Counted from the stretch's first letter, positions 46,835 to 59,000 are shown. The stretch: DNA of 64,000 nucleotides from Endocalyx cinctus (GCA_001600455.1 BCKC01000002.1:4354171-4418170); one strand, 5' to 3'. A program made the numbers and translations. The notes: generated by a model from the letters alone, not told the origin.

Positions 46835-49800
46835 TCAACGCGTAGAAGTTAGGGAAGAAATACCCGACATAAACCTTTCCCAACTTAGGAACGATCTTGG
46901 GCCAACTAGACTAATTTCAGAATCTTCCAAATATTCCGAGTCTTCTGAATATTCTGAATATTCCGAGTCTTCAAGATATTCTGAATATTCCGAGTCTTCA
47001 AGATATTCTGAATATTCCGAATCTGAATCCTCTGATTCTTCTACCCGGTCATTTATCCTATGCCCATACTTGAGTATGATTCTAGCGAGCGACTTCTGCC
47101 TTATCCACGCTTGGTCCTGCCTCAGAAATGTGCGGAACAGTTTTTTGACTTCATGACTACGAGACTCGATCTCAGCCGCCCAGTCCAATACAGTCAAGCC
47201 ATCATTATTCTTGGCCTCAATCCGAGCGCCCTTCTTGAGCAGCATCTTAAAAGCGTACTTCCGCCCCGCCTCGGCCGCGCAGTATAGTGGTGTTTTGCCA
47301 TCTTTATCTCTGCATTCAATCTGTGCCCCGTGCTCAAGGAGCAGCTCAACGTTACTTCCACACCCGTTACCGGCCGCAATGTGCAGTGGTGTTTTCCCTT
47401 CCACGTCTCTTGCGTTGATCTCGGCCCTGTAACCCAGGAACACCGGCATGGTATGACTCGACACAGTTTCGGCCGCGTAGCATAGTGGCGTTTTGCCGTA
47501 CTTGTCTTGGATCTCGGTTTGGGCCCCGTTCTTAAGGAGTAACCTAACCGATTCTGAATTCCCGTTACGAGCGAGAATGTGGAGTGGTGTTTTGCCTTTA
47601 TTGTCTTGGGCGTTGATCTGAGCTCCGTGCTCGAGTAGCAGTCTGATTTGACCAGTCAAAGTATGAGTATGATAATAATTACCCGCCTTATGTAATGCCG
47701 TCCTACCATCTTCATCTTGGAATTCGGTCTCTGCTCCATACTCGAGTAGCATCTTCATTTCTTCGAACGAGTAGCCACATATTGCTTGGCATAGTGGCGT
47801 CGTACCGTATTTATCTCGGACGTTGGTCTGGGCTCCCCGCTCAAGTAATAACCTAATGATGCTACCTGGAGCCCGTTCATCCATTGCATATAATAACGGT
47901 GTCATGTGGTCATTGTCTCGAGCTTCAATATCGGCACCTTCTTCGAGCAGTAGTTTAACGATTTTCTCCTGTTTTCCTTGGATTGCATAATGTAAGGGCG
48001 TCTTGCCTTCGCTTCCTCGAGCATCGATATGGTGCCCTTGCTCGAGCAATAGCTCTACGATCACCTCCTGGCCATGTTCAGCTGCCCGGTGCAGGGCCAA
48101 ACCACTTATTTTTTGGGAGGTCTTGAGGAAAGGTTTAGCACCTCCCGCGAGTAGTAGCCTTTCTACATCATCGTGGCCATAATATATAGCCATTGTCAGT
48201 GGTGTTTGGAGGTATTGATCCTGAACATTCACTTTTGCGTTGTTCCGTATCAAAACACTAACGACCTTTTCATATCCATTCGCGGCTGCGTGCCACAGTG
48301 GTGTTCGACCTCTCTTGTCTAGGGAATTGACGAGAGATTCTCTGTGGAACGTTTTTGTCAGAACTGGAACCCTAATTTTCTGGCTTTTTTGGTAGTTCAG
48401 GAGAGTCTCCACGGTACTTTCATGCCCATTGACACAGGCCCACGATAAGGCTGATCGTCCGTAATTCGTCTCACGTGAGTGCAAGTCCAACTTTTTGTCT
48501 TCTAGGAGCATTAGGCGAACAACCGGCTCTAATCCAAAATAAGATGCAGCCGTCAAGGCAGGCATCGAAAATGAGAATTCTCTCCTCGTTATAAGCGCGT
48601 AAATATAGATCCCAAGATTAGATGAAACATCACAAAGTAGTTTTGCCTTATGTATTATTTCCTCAGTATTTGTTTCTTCCGCCCTTCGAAAGTGGGTTGT
48701 CCATCTTTGAATCGCGTAGTTGAAAAAGTACCCCCTTTGCTCTTTCAGTCCAATGTACCGTATCGAAATTTCCGCTAAAATTCGGTTGGATTCCTTTGGT
48801 AGAAATGAATTTTTCCATCGTTGAGAGGCTGCATCTTTCTGAATCAAGAATTCTCTGGCTGTTTGATGCAAAAGATAAATCTTTGATCCAGAGACAATTA
48901 TAAAAAGCCCGCATAGATCCCTGAGCGTCTGGTGAAATCGCTCCTCTGACTCAAGTTCGAGTTGAATACCGTTTCCTTCAACACTCAAGGCCGTAGCCAT
49001 CTCTGCTAGCGAAAGAGGCCAAGTAGCAGCGATGATTATGTGCAGGACTTTTCTGGCTTTGGCTACATTGATGCTTCTATTGAGAATCTTTTCATACGCG
49101 TCCTCAAGCTTCCCGGGAATCGTATGGATAATTTCTCGTATATGATCCGTAGTGAACTCGCCCATTTTTTTGATCTCATCAAAAATGATGTGGATCCATA
49201 AATATGTTCGATTGGGAATACGAGCCAACTCGTCCTGTAGAAAACGTTTCTCGTCATTTTGAAGTCCGAGCCATAAACCGACGTCCTTTATCTTAGCTTG
49301 AATCACAAGATCGATTTCGCGGGAGATCTTCTCTACTTCGGCCTCGCCCTCTCCGTTAAGGCGAATAGCACGCTTCGAATCCGCCAGAGGTTGAAAATCC
49401 CTCTGAAAATACCGATGCGGTCGACTCGTCAGGATAAACTTTAAGGCGGATCTGCTGCGTCTGCTTTCGTGGAACCTTCTCAGGGCCTCGGTCAACTGAT
49501 GCCGTCCATCTTCACCGCATTCATCTAGTGCGTCCAGGATACAGATAATTTCCCCGGCATCTTGCGAACTTGTGACGTCAAGAAAAACCTCCCAAAGACC
49601 CTTAAAAGAGGCGTGAAGAGCTCTGTCTTCTTCGAACCTCTGGAGGACTTTGTCGGTAATTAGATTACGATTTTGGTCAAATAGCTGGCGCAGGATGCAG
49701 CATAGGGCGTTCTCGATACTCCTCTGGTCCTCGAAGTCGTCCTTGAAGAAGAAGTAACAAGTAGTTCTCGTCTCAGAAGTCGGCAGCACGTTATCTATCA

Positions 49801-51100
49801 AGTGCCGAGCCAGGACGGATTTCCCGCAGCCCGGATCCGCCGAAACCAAAAGGAATCGTGCCGTTGCGCTTTCTTGCCATTGACGAAAAAGGTGATGCTG
49901 TGAAAACCATTCGCAGGTTCCTTTCACCCGTTCCGGATTTCGGTCCTTGCGATCTCGAATTGGCAGGGCAGAAAGACCCCAGAGGAACTTGTTAATCCTG
50001 CCTCGGATTGCGTTATTTGCTTGCCAACGCTGCATATCCCCTAGCATTTGGCTACACATATGTTAGAAATTGGTTAAAAGTAATCGGGATTTGAAGGACT
50101 TTTCGTACTCTATTCTGTCCTGTAGCGACTTCCATCCGTCGTGTGAATTAGTTTCCTTTGGTAGGGATTCGATGACACTGTTCAATACCACTTGAGCTGT
50201 GTTTGCGTTTTCTTGCCCAAAGTTCTTGGCTATTTCTGCAAAGCCATCTTCATCTCCTTTTATCTCGTCTACCTCATTATAGGAAGTCGCAGAATTCAGT
50301 TTGTCCTTCAATATTCTCACGCATAGTTCGAAGCAGCGACCCAACCCATGCAAGAGGTCTAAAGCCATCTCGTCTTCGACGGTAAGGGATCCAGGAGAAG
50401 CCTTGTAAAAGATATCATGCGCAAATTTGTTTTGCAGGTCTTCTCCTAGAGTCGTAAGCTGTATTTCGAACATGATGCCGGCGTATTCACCGATGGCTCC
50501 CTGCTCATCATCCCGTAAGCCGACGCGGTAATTGTGGGTTTCGTAGGCGCCAAACCACGGTTGTTTCCAGTTCTGACCAACTTCGCGGTCGGGCCGGAAG
50601 TGAGCCAGAGTCTTCTTCGACTGAAAAGTTTCTCTAATAAAATCCTGTCCTTTTTCGCGATCGTCCTTATATGTCAATACGATCCTGAGCCCGGCGAGAT
50701 CATGCATTTCGTAGAAAATATCTTCTAGACCTTCGAAACCCCGCTGCTCTTGTTCCCAAAGTTGCTTCTCGCGTCTCTTGAGCGATTCCTTAGCAGAACC
50801 CACCGCTTTGGCCCGGCCAAAGACTTCAGCAGAAATGCCTCTTTCTTCTAGTTCGCTCTCGATGAAATCTTTCAGGTCTTTCATCATCTTATCATAATCG
50901 TCGCGCAGTTCGGGCCATTTGGTATTGGCGAAAATTTCTCTTAGGTAGGTACTTCTCTCCCTCCCACCTATAAATTGAGAAAGCGACTGCTCATTATTCG
51001 TTTTAGTGATTAAATCCTGGATTTTACTTCGCAATTGCTCCCCTTGGAGAACAAGTTCGTCTCCTGTTAACGCAGAAGCTGCCGTGTATGTCAAATCCAT
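46835..51100 (-). CDS. NLR-like receptor: RelA/SpoT domain - NACHT - ankyrin repeats
   Basis: Exon 1 is 51100-50109 and exon 2 is 50051-46835, joined by a 57-base intron (GTACGA donor, TTCTAACAT branch, TGTGTAG acceptor), giving 1402 residues. Without that splice the two halves would be read as separate genes. Residues about 90-260 match a RelA/SpoT nucleotide-synthetase fold: Arg96 and Lys98 in GRAKAVGSAKESL, metal-type Asp134 in HDLAGLRIVL, His189 in YETHNYRVG, Glu212 in FEIQLTT and His228 in FAHDIFYK. The NACHT NTPase (about 380-560) has Walker A SADPGCGKS (Lys408), Walker B IICILDALDEC and FILTSRPH. A winged-helix-like segment with LLHQTAREFLI follows, then about 13-14 ankyrin repeats (825-1313) and an acidic repeat tail (1335-1375). 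By analogy to fungal NLRs, the ankyrins sense, NACHT oligomerises and the N-terminus acts. Synthesis of (p)ppGpp or another nucleotide is inference. Confidence 0.87.
46919..47040 (-). repeat. 27-base minisatellite coding SEYSEYLED-type repeats
   Basis: In-frame tandem repeats near the 3' end of the NLR-like gene encode a 9-residue Ser/Glu/Tyr/Asp unit about three to four times, with degenerate flanking units. Confidence 0.8.
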
Positions 51101-52215
51101 GATTTTTACTAATGAGGATTATATTGGTGTGAGACACAGAATAGATATTAAATAGAGCGGAGAGATAACAGGACAAGATTGACCATGAATTACGAGTGAA
51201 AGTTGTAGAGAAAACACTCGATAAGCGATATCTGCCCAAGTTCTCTCAAGTATACCCAATTGTCCTTTTGGCCCCCAATTGCCCCAAATTCGGTCCGACC
51301 ACCAGTTTCTAGAATGCAACATTATTCTGCGAGGAATCATAGGAGACGAGTAATTTTTCTTTTGCGATAATTAGCATATAAACTTACCCGCCCAGTTACA
51401 GCATTATACCCCCATACCACGCCAAGCTCCTCCCCCATAGTGTAAAAGTCCCATGGGGAATTTGGAGACCCCATAGGTTACCCATCAGGGCTATGTAAAT
51501 CCCATTGGACTCTCATAGGGGTAAGGCAGATATTACGGGATTTCCATGGGCGCTTGTCAAATATCATAAAGTTTACACGAGGGAATATATAAAAATACAA
51601 AAGACTGTAATATATTTTATTATATATTTTATTATATAATAATCTTAAAATAATCAAGTTTTGAAAAAAAAAAATTCATGGTTATTTCATTAGGAGACTA
51701 ATAGGAGCTATTTCTTTTTCTTATGAGGGCCCTATGGGAGTGTTTTTCCCCCCATGGCAAGGTGATAGAGCCCCGTGGGATCCCATTGCAAACCCCTAAC
51801 TAATACTTATTATCGTCGTATCTCATTTGCTCCTTGCGACCGTTTCTCCTTATTCCCTGTTAGCCGAGAAAGTCGCTGTAAGGCTGTATTTTCGTTTTAT
51901 GAGTTTATGCCTTACCCGGAATTTGTTTTAATGTATAACTGTAGCAGCCATTTAAATTATGGAGAGCCCAGATGCGTAGCGAATCGGAGGCTTTGCAACA
52001 ACTATTTCGTACAAATTTTTTTTTTTTTTCACAAAATGCCTCGAATGCCAAAAGCGTAAAAGGACAACTACACGGATTCCTCGAGTAAAAGCCTTTAGGA
52101 CAAAGTAATGTAAGAGGTGATAAATCTACCTCGATCATTAGTATACCGCCCCTGTTCAATAATCTGTGCCTTTTCTTTCTTTCATGCTGTTCATTGTTAA
52201 CACGTGCAAAGACAA
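51101..52215. promoter_or_regulatory. Divergent promoter region, NLR-like / CorA-like genes
   Basis: 1115 bases between two divergent genes. It contains a repeat-like block at about 51420-51790 (clustered CCCATGGG-type motifs flanking an AT-rich core), described separately. No coding sequence is supported. Confidence 0.5.
51420..51790. repeat. Possible MITE-like block with CCAT/ATGG sub-repeats
   Basis: About ten CCCATNGG-type motifs cluster on both sides of an AT-rich core (about 51590-51665, TTTTATTATA repeats). The two flanks are partly inverted copies (TCCCATGGGGAA versus a GCCATGGGGGGAA-like reverse complement). No clean terminal inverted repeat or target duplication was found, so this is tentative. 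Confidence 0.3.
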
Positions 52216-53781
52216 ATGGACACTACAAAAACTTCATACAGAGATTTTATATATTTCCGAAGCCAAACTAACCCTTGCATTGCTGCCCTGGCAGAGCATG
52301 TTAATCGTGTCGCTAAAAGTGCAAGTAATGCCGTCATTCTTGATTACCCCAATAATAGCGGACAGTCCCCCTCAGATCCTCTGAGAGTGACTGGGAGTAA
52401 CATTGTAAGCTTGCTTAATACTACAGAGGGCAGCAACGGGAAAATTCTGTTTATTGAAGACATCCAATCTCATTTGATAAATTATCTCGGCGAGACCCTA
52501 GATATCGACCCGCTCTTTTTCTCTGGTCATATTGCTACCGATTTTAAAGATGTCGAGAAAGCCCCTCCGCCCCCGTCTCTTGCTTTCTTCCCTTCTCAGA
52601 TTGCCGAAAGGGGCTACCTTCACATCCATTATCAACAAATAGTCGACTTGGGGAATGCAGACGATTTCGTAGGCTCGCCATATGTGTTCAAAACGGATTC
52701 GAATATTCCTCGCAATGTTCGACGACTACCCCCACTATCTGAGCGGCAACTTGCTCTTGTGCGGGGATGTTGTTCTATACTTCTCAAGAGGTTTCAAAAT
52801 TCATGGATATGTAGGTTTATAGATAATTTCCGGTAATTGACGTCCATACATCTCTAATATCGACTATTAGGTATAATCCTTACCGACCCTCCCGTTAGGG
52901 TCGTTTTGGAAGCTCAGAAACCTGAAGGTCAGAAAATATATGCATGCCAGCCCTTTCAGGGAGGCTTTGAGAGCTTTTCACAACCTACATCCTTCTCTTC
53001 TTTCAAGAATGGAGAAAATGACCTCATCAAATGGGATAAAACTTCGATTTTGAGTAGTCTACTTTATTACTTCCGCAATCACCCACCTGAATTCTCGGCT
53101 ACAAACCCTACAATACTAAGCCTTGGGTACTACTCAACGCGCATCGTTCTTGCTGAATGGAATTTATATCAGCTTTTGATGAGCCGTTACCTTAAACACT
53201 ACGAGTATTCTCTACAAAACGCACATGGTCGAATCCACAATATGGACATACTCGAACTCCAACGCTGGCGGCGACGAAGCAAGCAAAGCCGGCAGAAACT
53301 AGCCCTCCTCGCCGAGTTTGTTCACCACTGGCTTAGCATGGAAACCCACAAGCAGTCTTGGGAGATGATACTCAGAGACATCAGCATCCTAGATGGACAC
53401 CTAAAAGACTATAGTCATTCCATGGAACAGATGATTCCGGTAGCGACGTCGATCGTGCAACTCCTCGAATCACGGCGGTCGATACGCCAAACCGCCAACG
53501 TAACGCGACTGACCTACATCGCGCTGGTGTTCGTGCCGCTATCTTGGGTCTCCGGGTTATTCAGCATGTCTGATCAATTCTCCCCGGGACAAGAACATTT
53601 TTGGGTATATTTCGCGACATCGCTGCCGTTGCTCCTCGTTGTCTTGCTTTTGTCCGCTCTTCCGAGTAGTCATCTAATCACAGGCTTCAAGTGGCTGTGG
53701 ACAACGGTCAAGATGTCTAGAGAAAGGCGGAAGAAAGGCGTTGCTGAAAAGCGCGTTGGTCACCTGGGAAGCCAGGTTTGA
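52216..53781 (+). CDS. CorA-like two-helix membrane protein
   Basis: Exons are 52216-52810 and 52871-53781 (501 residues). The N-terminal 380 residues form a soluble domain, and a long amphipathic helix leads to two closely spaced membrane helices (about 412-431 and 442-462), the layout of CorA/Mrs2-type metal channels. The canonical GMN motif after helix 1 is not present. The sequence is SGLFSMSDQFS, as in many fungal CorA-like proteins of unknown transport activity. The tail is basic (KMSRERRKKG). The gene is divergent from the RelA-NACHT-ankyrin gene, which raises the possibility that it is a membrane partner; this is inference. The first in-frame ATG, at 52216, was chosen. Confidence 0.82.
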
Positions 53782-53879
53782 GAAGCTTGGTCTGGGATTA
53801 CTTTGTTGGCGTTTTTTTATTATTATTTCCCATTTCGTTTTGAGTATAGATACTTAGGCAAAGAACAAGCCTGGAATTA

Positions 53880-54780
53880 ATGGTACTACCACTCGGTCCC
53901 TATTATGATGATATTATAGTCACAACTACGTGGGGCCCGTTAGGTGTCTGGGCTACCTAACGAGTTCCTAAAGTCTATATATTAAGGAGAGCCTTCGGGT
54001 TTCCTTCCCACTAAATACCCCCTTTGAAGGTAATATACCCAAATTCTACCACTATTTTTCCATTTATCGAGCTCACTTCTCAGCTCTTCATGGTTTTAGT
54101 ATTACTACTTAGCACCAATCATTTATCTCTGATAACACCATGGCTTCACCAAATAATAAGAATGATTATGGGCTCACGGCTCCGAGTCATTTTGCTACTG
54201 TTAGGGGCCCGGTATTTGGATAGGGGGAGGGGACGAATTTCCGGACGGATTCGACTTATTCGCGAGGGAATAGCTGGTAGAATGAGAATTCCCTCACGTT
54301 AACCCCTGAATTTTTGATGGAAAATGTATTTTCCTTAAGACCATGAAGAGAATTTACCGAGTCTCAAGGTTGATCTCTTTTCGTATAATTAAGTTACGTC
54401 TAGGTTACCATCAGGGTCTTGGATATCATGGGGACTACGTTGCGTGTCTGCGGCTACCTTCCCGGTAGTCCTAGTAGGATACGTCTTCGTAAGGGAGAAC
54501 TTCCGCCCTCAATAGATATAATAAAAGGTTAAGAATTGATGTAATAGTTATTCGATTCTTGAATTATACTCCTGTCTTACTACTAAGCTCCGTCTAGGTA
54601 ACTGCACTGTCCTACACTCCAAAGTACCCACCCTCTTACACTTGCGTACTTAAGCCTAGGTATAGAAAGCTGAGGAGATCGAATTCTATTGAATACTGTA
54701 CAAGAACTATATTACATATAGTCTTGTATTACTAAAAAGTTACGGCTAGGTGTTCTTTGTGATATGACATTTGTCTTATT
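53880..54780. mobile_element. Degenerate LTR-like repeats (possible retrotransposon remnant)
   Basis: Several related short blocks recur with drift: GTGTCTGGGCTACCT-like (about 53945 and 54444), TACGTCTAGGTTACC-like (about 54392, 54587 and 54733), and TATA-type boxes followed by purine-rich starts (about 53977 and 54520). A broken reading frame beginning ATG at about 54140 could be a decayed gag-like start. No polymerase domain, primer site or target duplication is seen. Confidence 0.3.
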
Positions 54781-56052
54781 ATGTACCAAATATGCTGTGT
54801 GTACACATTGTATCCAGCCAGGTAGCCTCTCTATTCAAGTGAGTAAACTTTTCTAAGTTGAACAAATTAGTCTAAAGTTCAACACAGATGCCATCCGGGT
54901 CATCTATGCGTCTCAATTGTTGTATCTATTAGATAGCTGGAATATCCGAGAAGATTCCCAGTATGTTGATTTATTCCCGTACGTGCATGGTGTAATAATC
55001 TCGGAACTTCTCCCGTCGGATTGATAGTGGAGCTTCATACTTGTTACGTCTTGCAACATCTCCTTTCGATCGGAATACCGAGGAGTGAACAAGTTAATCG
55101 TGCATCTCTCAACTTATCGAACAGCGCACCAATTTGAACCTAATCTCTTTCCGTGAGACGTAAAAGAGCGATATGAACGTCATGGATTTTTTTAAACGAA
55201 TATGACTCAATTTTGTTTTCCTCTCTACCCCTCGATCTATACCCCCTGATACTCCACACATTGCTTCGCATACCTACCGTCAGCATGATTCCACATCTTG
55301 TGCTCCGCAGTCTGTTCGTAATCTCGTCTGGGGGGATGAAATTACTCGGGGAAGCCCATTGAACTTGAACAAACTTCACTAGGGGTTGATCGAGGGGAGA
55401 AAGAAAATCACAGGGGTCATATAATGTAAACATTGTTATATCTATCCATCCCCACATGCATCCTTGAAGATGTGGAATCAAAAGCACGCTTCGCCGTACT
55501 TATGCCTCATTCTACCTACCTGTGAAGGAGTCAAAGGAGAGCGAAACTGGATTTTATTTGAAGTTGTTTTCTTTTGTCTTATTGTGGTTCAAACGGTAAT
55601 TACTTCTAGGTCGTTGGGTGTACATAGTAAAGACATGCGAGTGATGGAAATGAATCCAAGATTTGAACCCGAGGTTATAACTTACCAGCACATATCCACA
55701 GCTGCTAATGCACGCAAATTATTCTTATTCAGGTAGGTAAAGAAAACCTGGTCGATATGGGCTTATGTTTGAAAGAGTGATGACATAAATGCAAGCATTG
55801 TAGGCATGAGATTATCTAGGAATCTCCACCGGGGAGATTGGCGATAAGACTGCATATTGATTACTAAGTAAAAGAGTTTTGCCAAGAACTCTCTCTCTCC
55901 TTTTTTTTTTTCACACTCGAGTCTGGATAGGGAAAATCGGTGAAAGTATTTGACACCGAATAATTTACTTTAATTAGGTATCTCATTTCGAAGTAAATAC
56001 CTTGAACAGATTGAAAGGATGAAATCAACTTATTCGAGACGAGGGAGCAGAA

Positions 56053-56083
56053 AACAACAACAACAACAGCAGCAGCAGCAACA
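56053..56083. repeat. CAA/CAG triplet microsatellite
   Basis: About ten AAC/AGC-type triplets in a row within gene-poor DNA. Confidence 0.75.
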
Positions 56084-59000
56084 AGGGCTTTGGAGATAAA
56101 CATTTCACATGTATAAAATAAACTGAGATATTGTCAAATAGGAACAAGATCCATAACTTAAAAAACGGACCGATCCACTATGTAGGTTAACATTTTTCCC
56201 ACATACTCTCACTCGGCCGGGATGTGTGTGTGTGATTTTGGCTCAGACTGCCCAGGGCGGCAAACGGTGCCTCGGCGCGGGCAATATCAGACTACAATTT
56301 GTTGGGATGATGATTCCAAGAAAAACAAAAAAGAGGATGCATTGGAAAAAAGTCTCCGATCAATCTCAATCTGACTCCACCAGTAATGCGGGGCCCGTCA
56401 ACATCGAATGAATAACCGAGTTAACAATGACAAGTCTTATGATCGCAAAATAGTGTACATGGACCCGTGGACATATGGTACACGAGGTTTTTTTTCATCG
56501 TTTAGGTAAGGAGATTAGTTACGATAACAAGACGGGGGGTTAGTAATTGACGTCTTCGAAGGAAAAATTGACAGATGGACATTGATTCTTCCGCGTTGCT
56601 AGAAGACGTTGCTGCGGCCGCAAATTGTCTTGGGAATCGCCGAATCGCCCTACGCGGGTCCCGTAGCACCGTTCCGTGGGAGGAAATGATAGTATAGACA
56701 TCGCGGGAACATCGTCAATCACGCAATGAAATCTGTTATGGAGAGAGTTAGGTATTGAATCGTTTACGTCATATATTATTTCTTCGTTTCGTTCAAAAAG
56801 GAACGAAAAGATGAAAGAGGATCCAAGCGACCAATCTCGGAGTTTCTGATATTAAAATCGAGAAAAAAAAAGAAAAAGAAAATAAAACATAAGTGGATGT
56901 AATTTATTCCTGACCCGTCCATCCGTTCGCGCGGAACATCTGTGATCTGTGATCTGGTAGGTAGAATATCAATCATCACATTAAGTTTAAGTAAGTTACT
57001 GATCTCGTTCCGATCATGAATCGAATGTTGACCAATGCTGAGGAAACTACGTAGGGCACGAACAAGGGACCTATCGCTTAACCTAATGCAGCGATGCCAT
57101 CGTTCCATCCATCGTTACCGTTCCACCGAGTTTCACGCAAGTACCGGCCGTTTTTCATGTCGACTGCAGGGGTTATGTATATCTCAGCTTGTTAAAGGCC
57201 AAGAAACCCGCTTCGGAGGGGAAAAGAGCCCACCCCGCAGCTCGTCCGCACCGGAAGAAGGCCGCCCTGATTGGTGATCTCATTTAAAATACACCTCTTC
57301 TTCTGATTGTAGCGGGTTGCTGCCGTGACACGGAATCAACGTCTGCAGGTATCCTGGCAGCCTGGTTGCGCCTCAATTGGCATTGAAGATGTGCTTCCAA
57401 GGAAATTCAATGCGCCGAGATACCGTACCATAACCATCTCTGTGATTCGATAAGACATCGTGTTTTCAGGGTCCAATTATTTGTTTTACCTCATTTCTAA
57501 CTGGTCGAGAAAATTGTGACTTGAGATGACCAAGATTCATAAGGATAAAGCATAAGTCTATTTTTATCCTGATTCTATCTTGCTTAATACACATGCGTAC
57601 ATATCTACGTATCTACATATACATAGTATGTAGGTAGGTATGCATACTAAGTATGTGTACACTAAGTACTTAATGTATAATGCTACTCTACTAATGGTTA
57701 TAGGCCGTAATATTACCCACGGGGATGTGAGAAGAACCCGGGTGTAAAAGATCTGGATCATTTTTAAGTGCTGACTTGTTATTTTATCGTATTTTAATTT
57801 TTTACTTTGCTGCAGAGCACGTGAAGAGATACGCCCCACGCGCTGTCCGGTTCCAATTACACGTGTCCACGGGTACATCTGCCTTTTTCCTTGTTTCAAG
57901 ATGGACTTCTAATCCCTAAAATCTCTCGTGGCATCTGACGTGAAAGCATTGACAATAGCACACTCTTCAAAAAAAGAAAAGAAAGGAAAAAGAGAGAGCA
58001 GAAGACTATTGAAACAATAATGTCATCATCATAATATTTTGAAGTTGATTGGTTCAATGGAATCACGGCTACTCATCGAGATTTATCCTTGTCATAAAAA
58101 TAAAAACAATTCATGTAGATCTTCTTTAAACAGATAAAGATATTCCTTCCCCACCTTTAATGCCGCTCCTGCAGGGGCCGGTCGTCTGTTCTCTTCTCGT
58201 CAACCCAAAGTTCCCAAAGTTCCATACTTGAGTGCAGATGGCAAAATGCGGTACGGGGCCACCGCGCCCCCCTTCTCTCCTTGTATCTATTTCGTTTCCA
58301 TAAGCAGATAAATATGGATTATTAAAGTAAAAAGAAAAGAAAAGAAAAGAAAGATAAACCAAAGCCAAATGTCGTAATAAACCCTCACTTATCCAGTTCG
58401 ACTGACGTATCAGGAAGGCGTCTTACCCCCCCGCCAAGCAAATTGATATTACGCTATCTCTACACGTCTACATCCGTACAGGTCAATTTATACTTGGTAG
58501 CAGATATTATGTATACTTGCATACGCAGTAATATGTCTCTGCATACGCTACACACCTCGCTTCTATATGTATGTACACTTTATTTTAGTATGTTCCGGGA
58601 CCCAGGATCATGTAAGATTGGCATCACCTACATACATATTACTATATTGACAGACGTTATTGTCGCGGACTTATTGCTACGGCCCAGCAAGATTATTTCC
58701 GCCTCCGTTTTCCTACTTCTCCACCCTTGCCGAGTAACCTTAAACTTTCCTCATATTGACAAGGGGTTCGATGGCTTGATCGACCCGATTCGAGATCAGC
58801 TAAACCCTCTCCCAGACATATCCCCGACCCATCGGGCTAAAATAATTTTAAATATGCAAAAGCCTTATTTTCCTCATACATCTTGGACCGTGCATCTTAT
58901 TTCCTGATAATATATTCGAGAAATGCGGGTATTACCAAATCATACGTCTGTATGGTGCTCCGTACGGGTTTACATCGACGTAACGAACAAGCAAACAAGT

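Noticed and set aside
50063..51100. RelA/SpoT protein as a separate gene upstream of the NACHT-ankyrin gene
   Set aside because: A standard intron (GTACGA...CTAAC...TAG) restores a continuous frame. The downstream part has no own promoter space, and its N-terminal segment DQMLGDMQRW is typical of an internal NACHT linker.
54024..54302. Plus-strand frame in the LTR-like region
   Set aside because: It does not correspond to a domain. The more gag-like reading nearby contains in-frame stops, so at most it is a remnant.
55140..55487. 115-codon minus-strand frame
   Set aside because: It shows no recognisable domain, no clear promoter or splice context and no codon bias. It could be a chance frame or a decayed gene, so it is not annotated.
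55660..55690. GGTTCAAATC-like B-box on the minus strand, suggesting a tRNA
   Set aside because: The flanking bases do not form a T-arm stem, and no acceptor stem or A-box lies at the right distance.
58443..58907. 154-codon plus-strand frame
   Set aside because: Unusual composition (Thr/Tyr/Leu-rich, coded by microsatellite-like TACATA), no family, low complexity.
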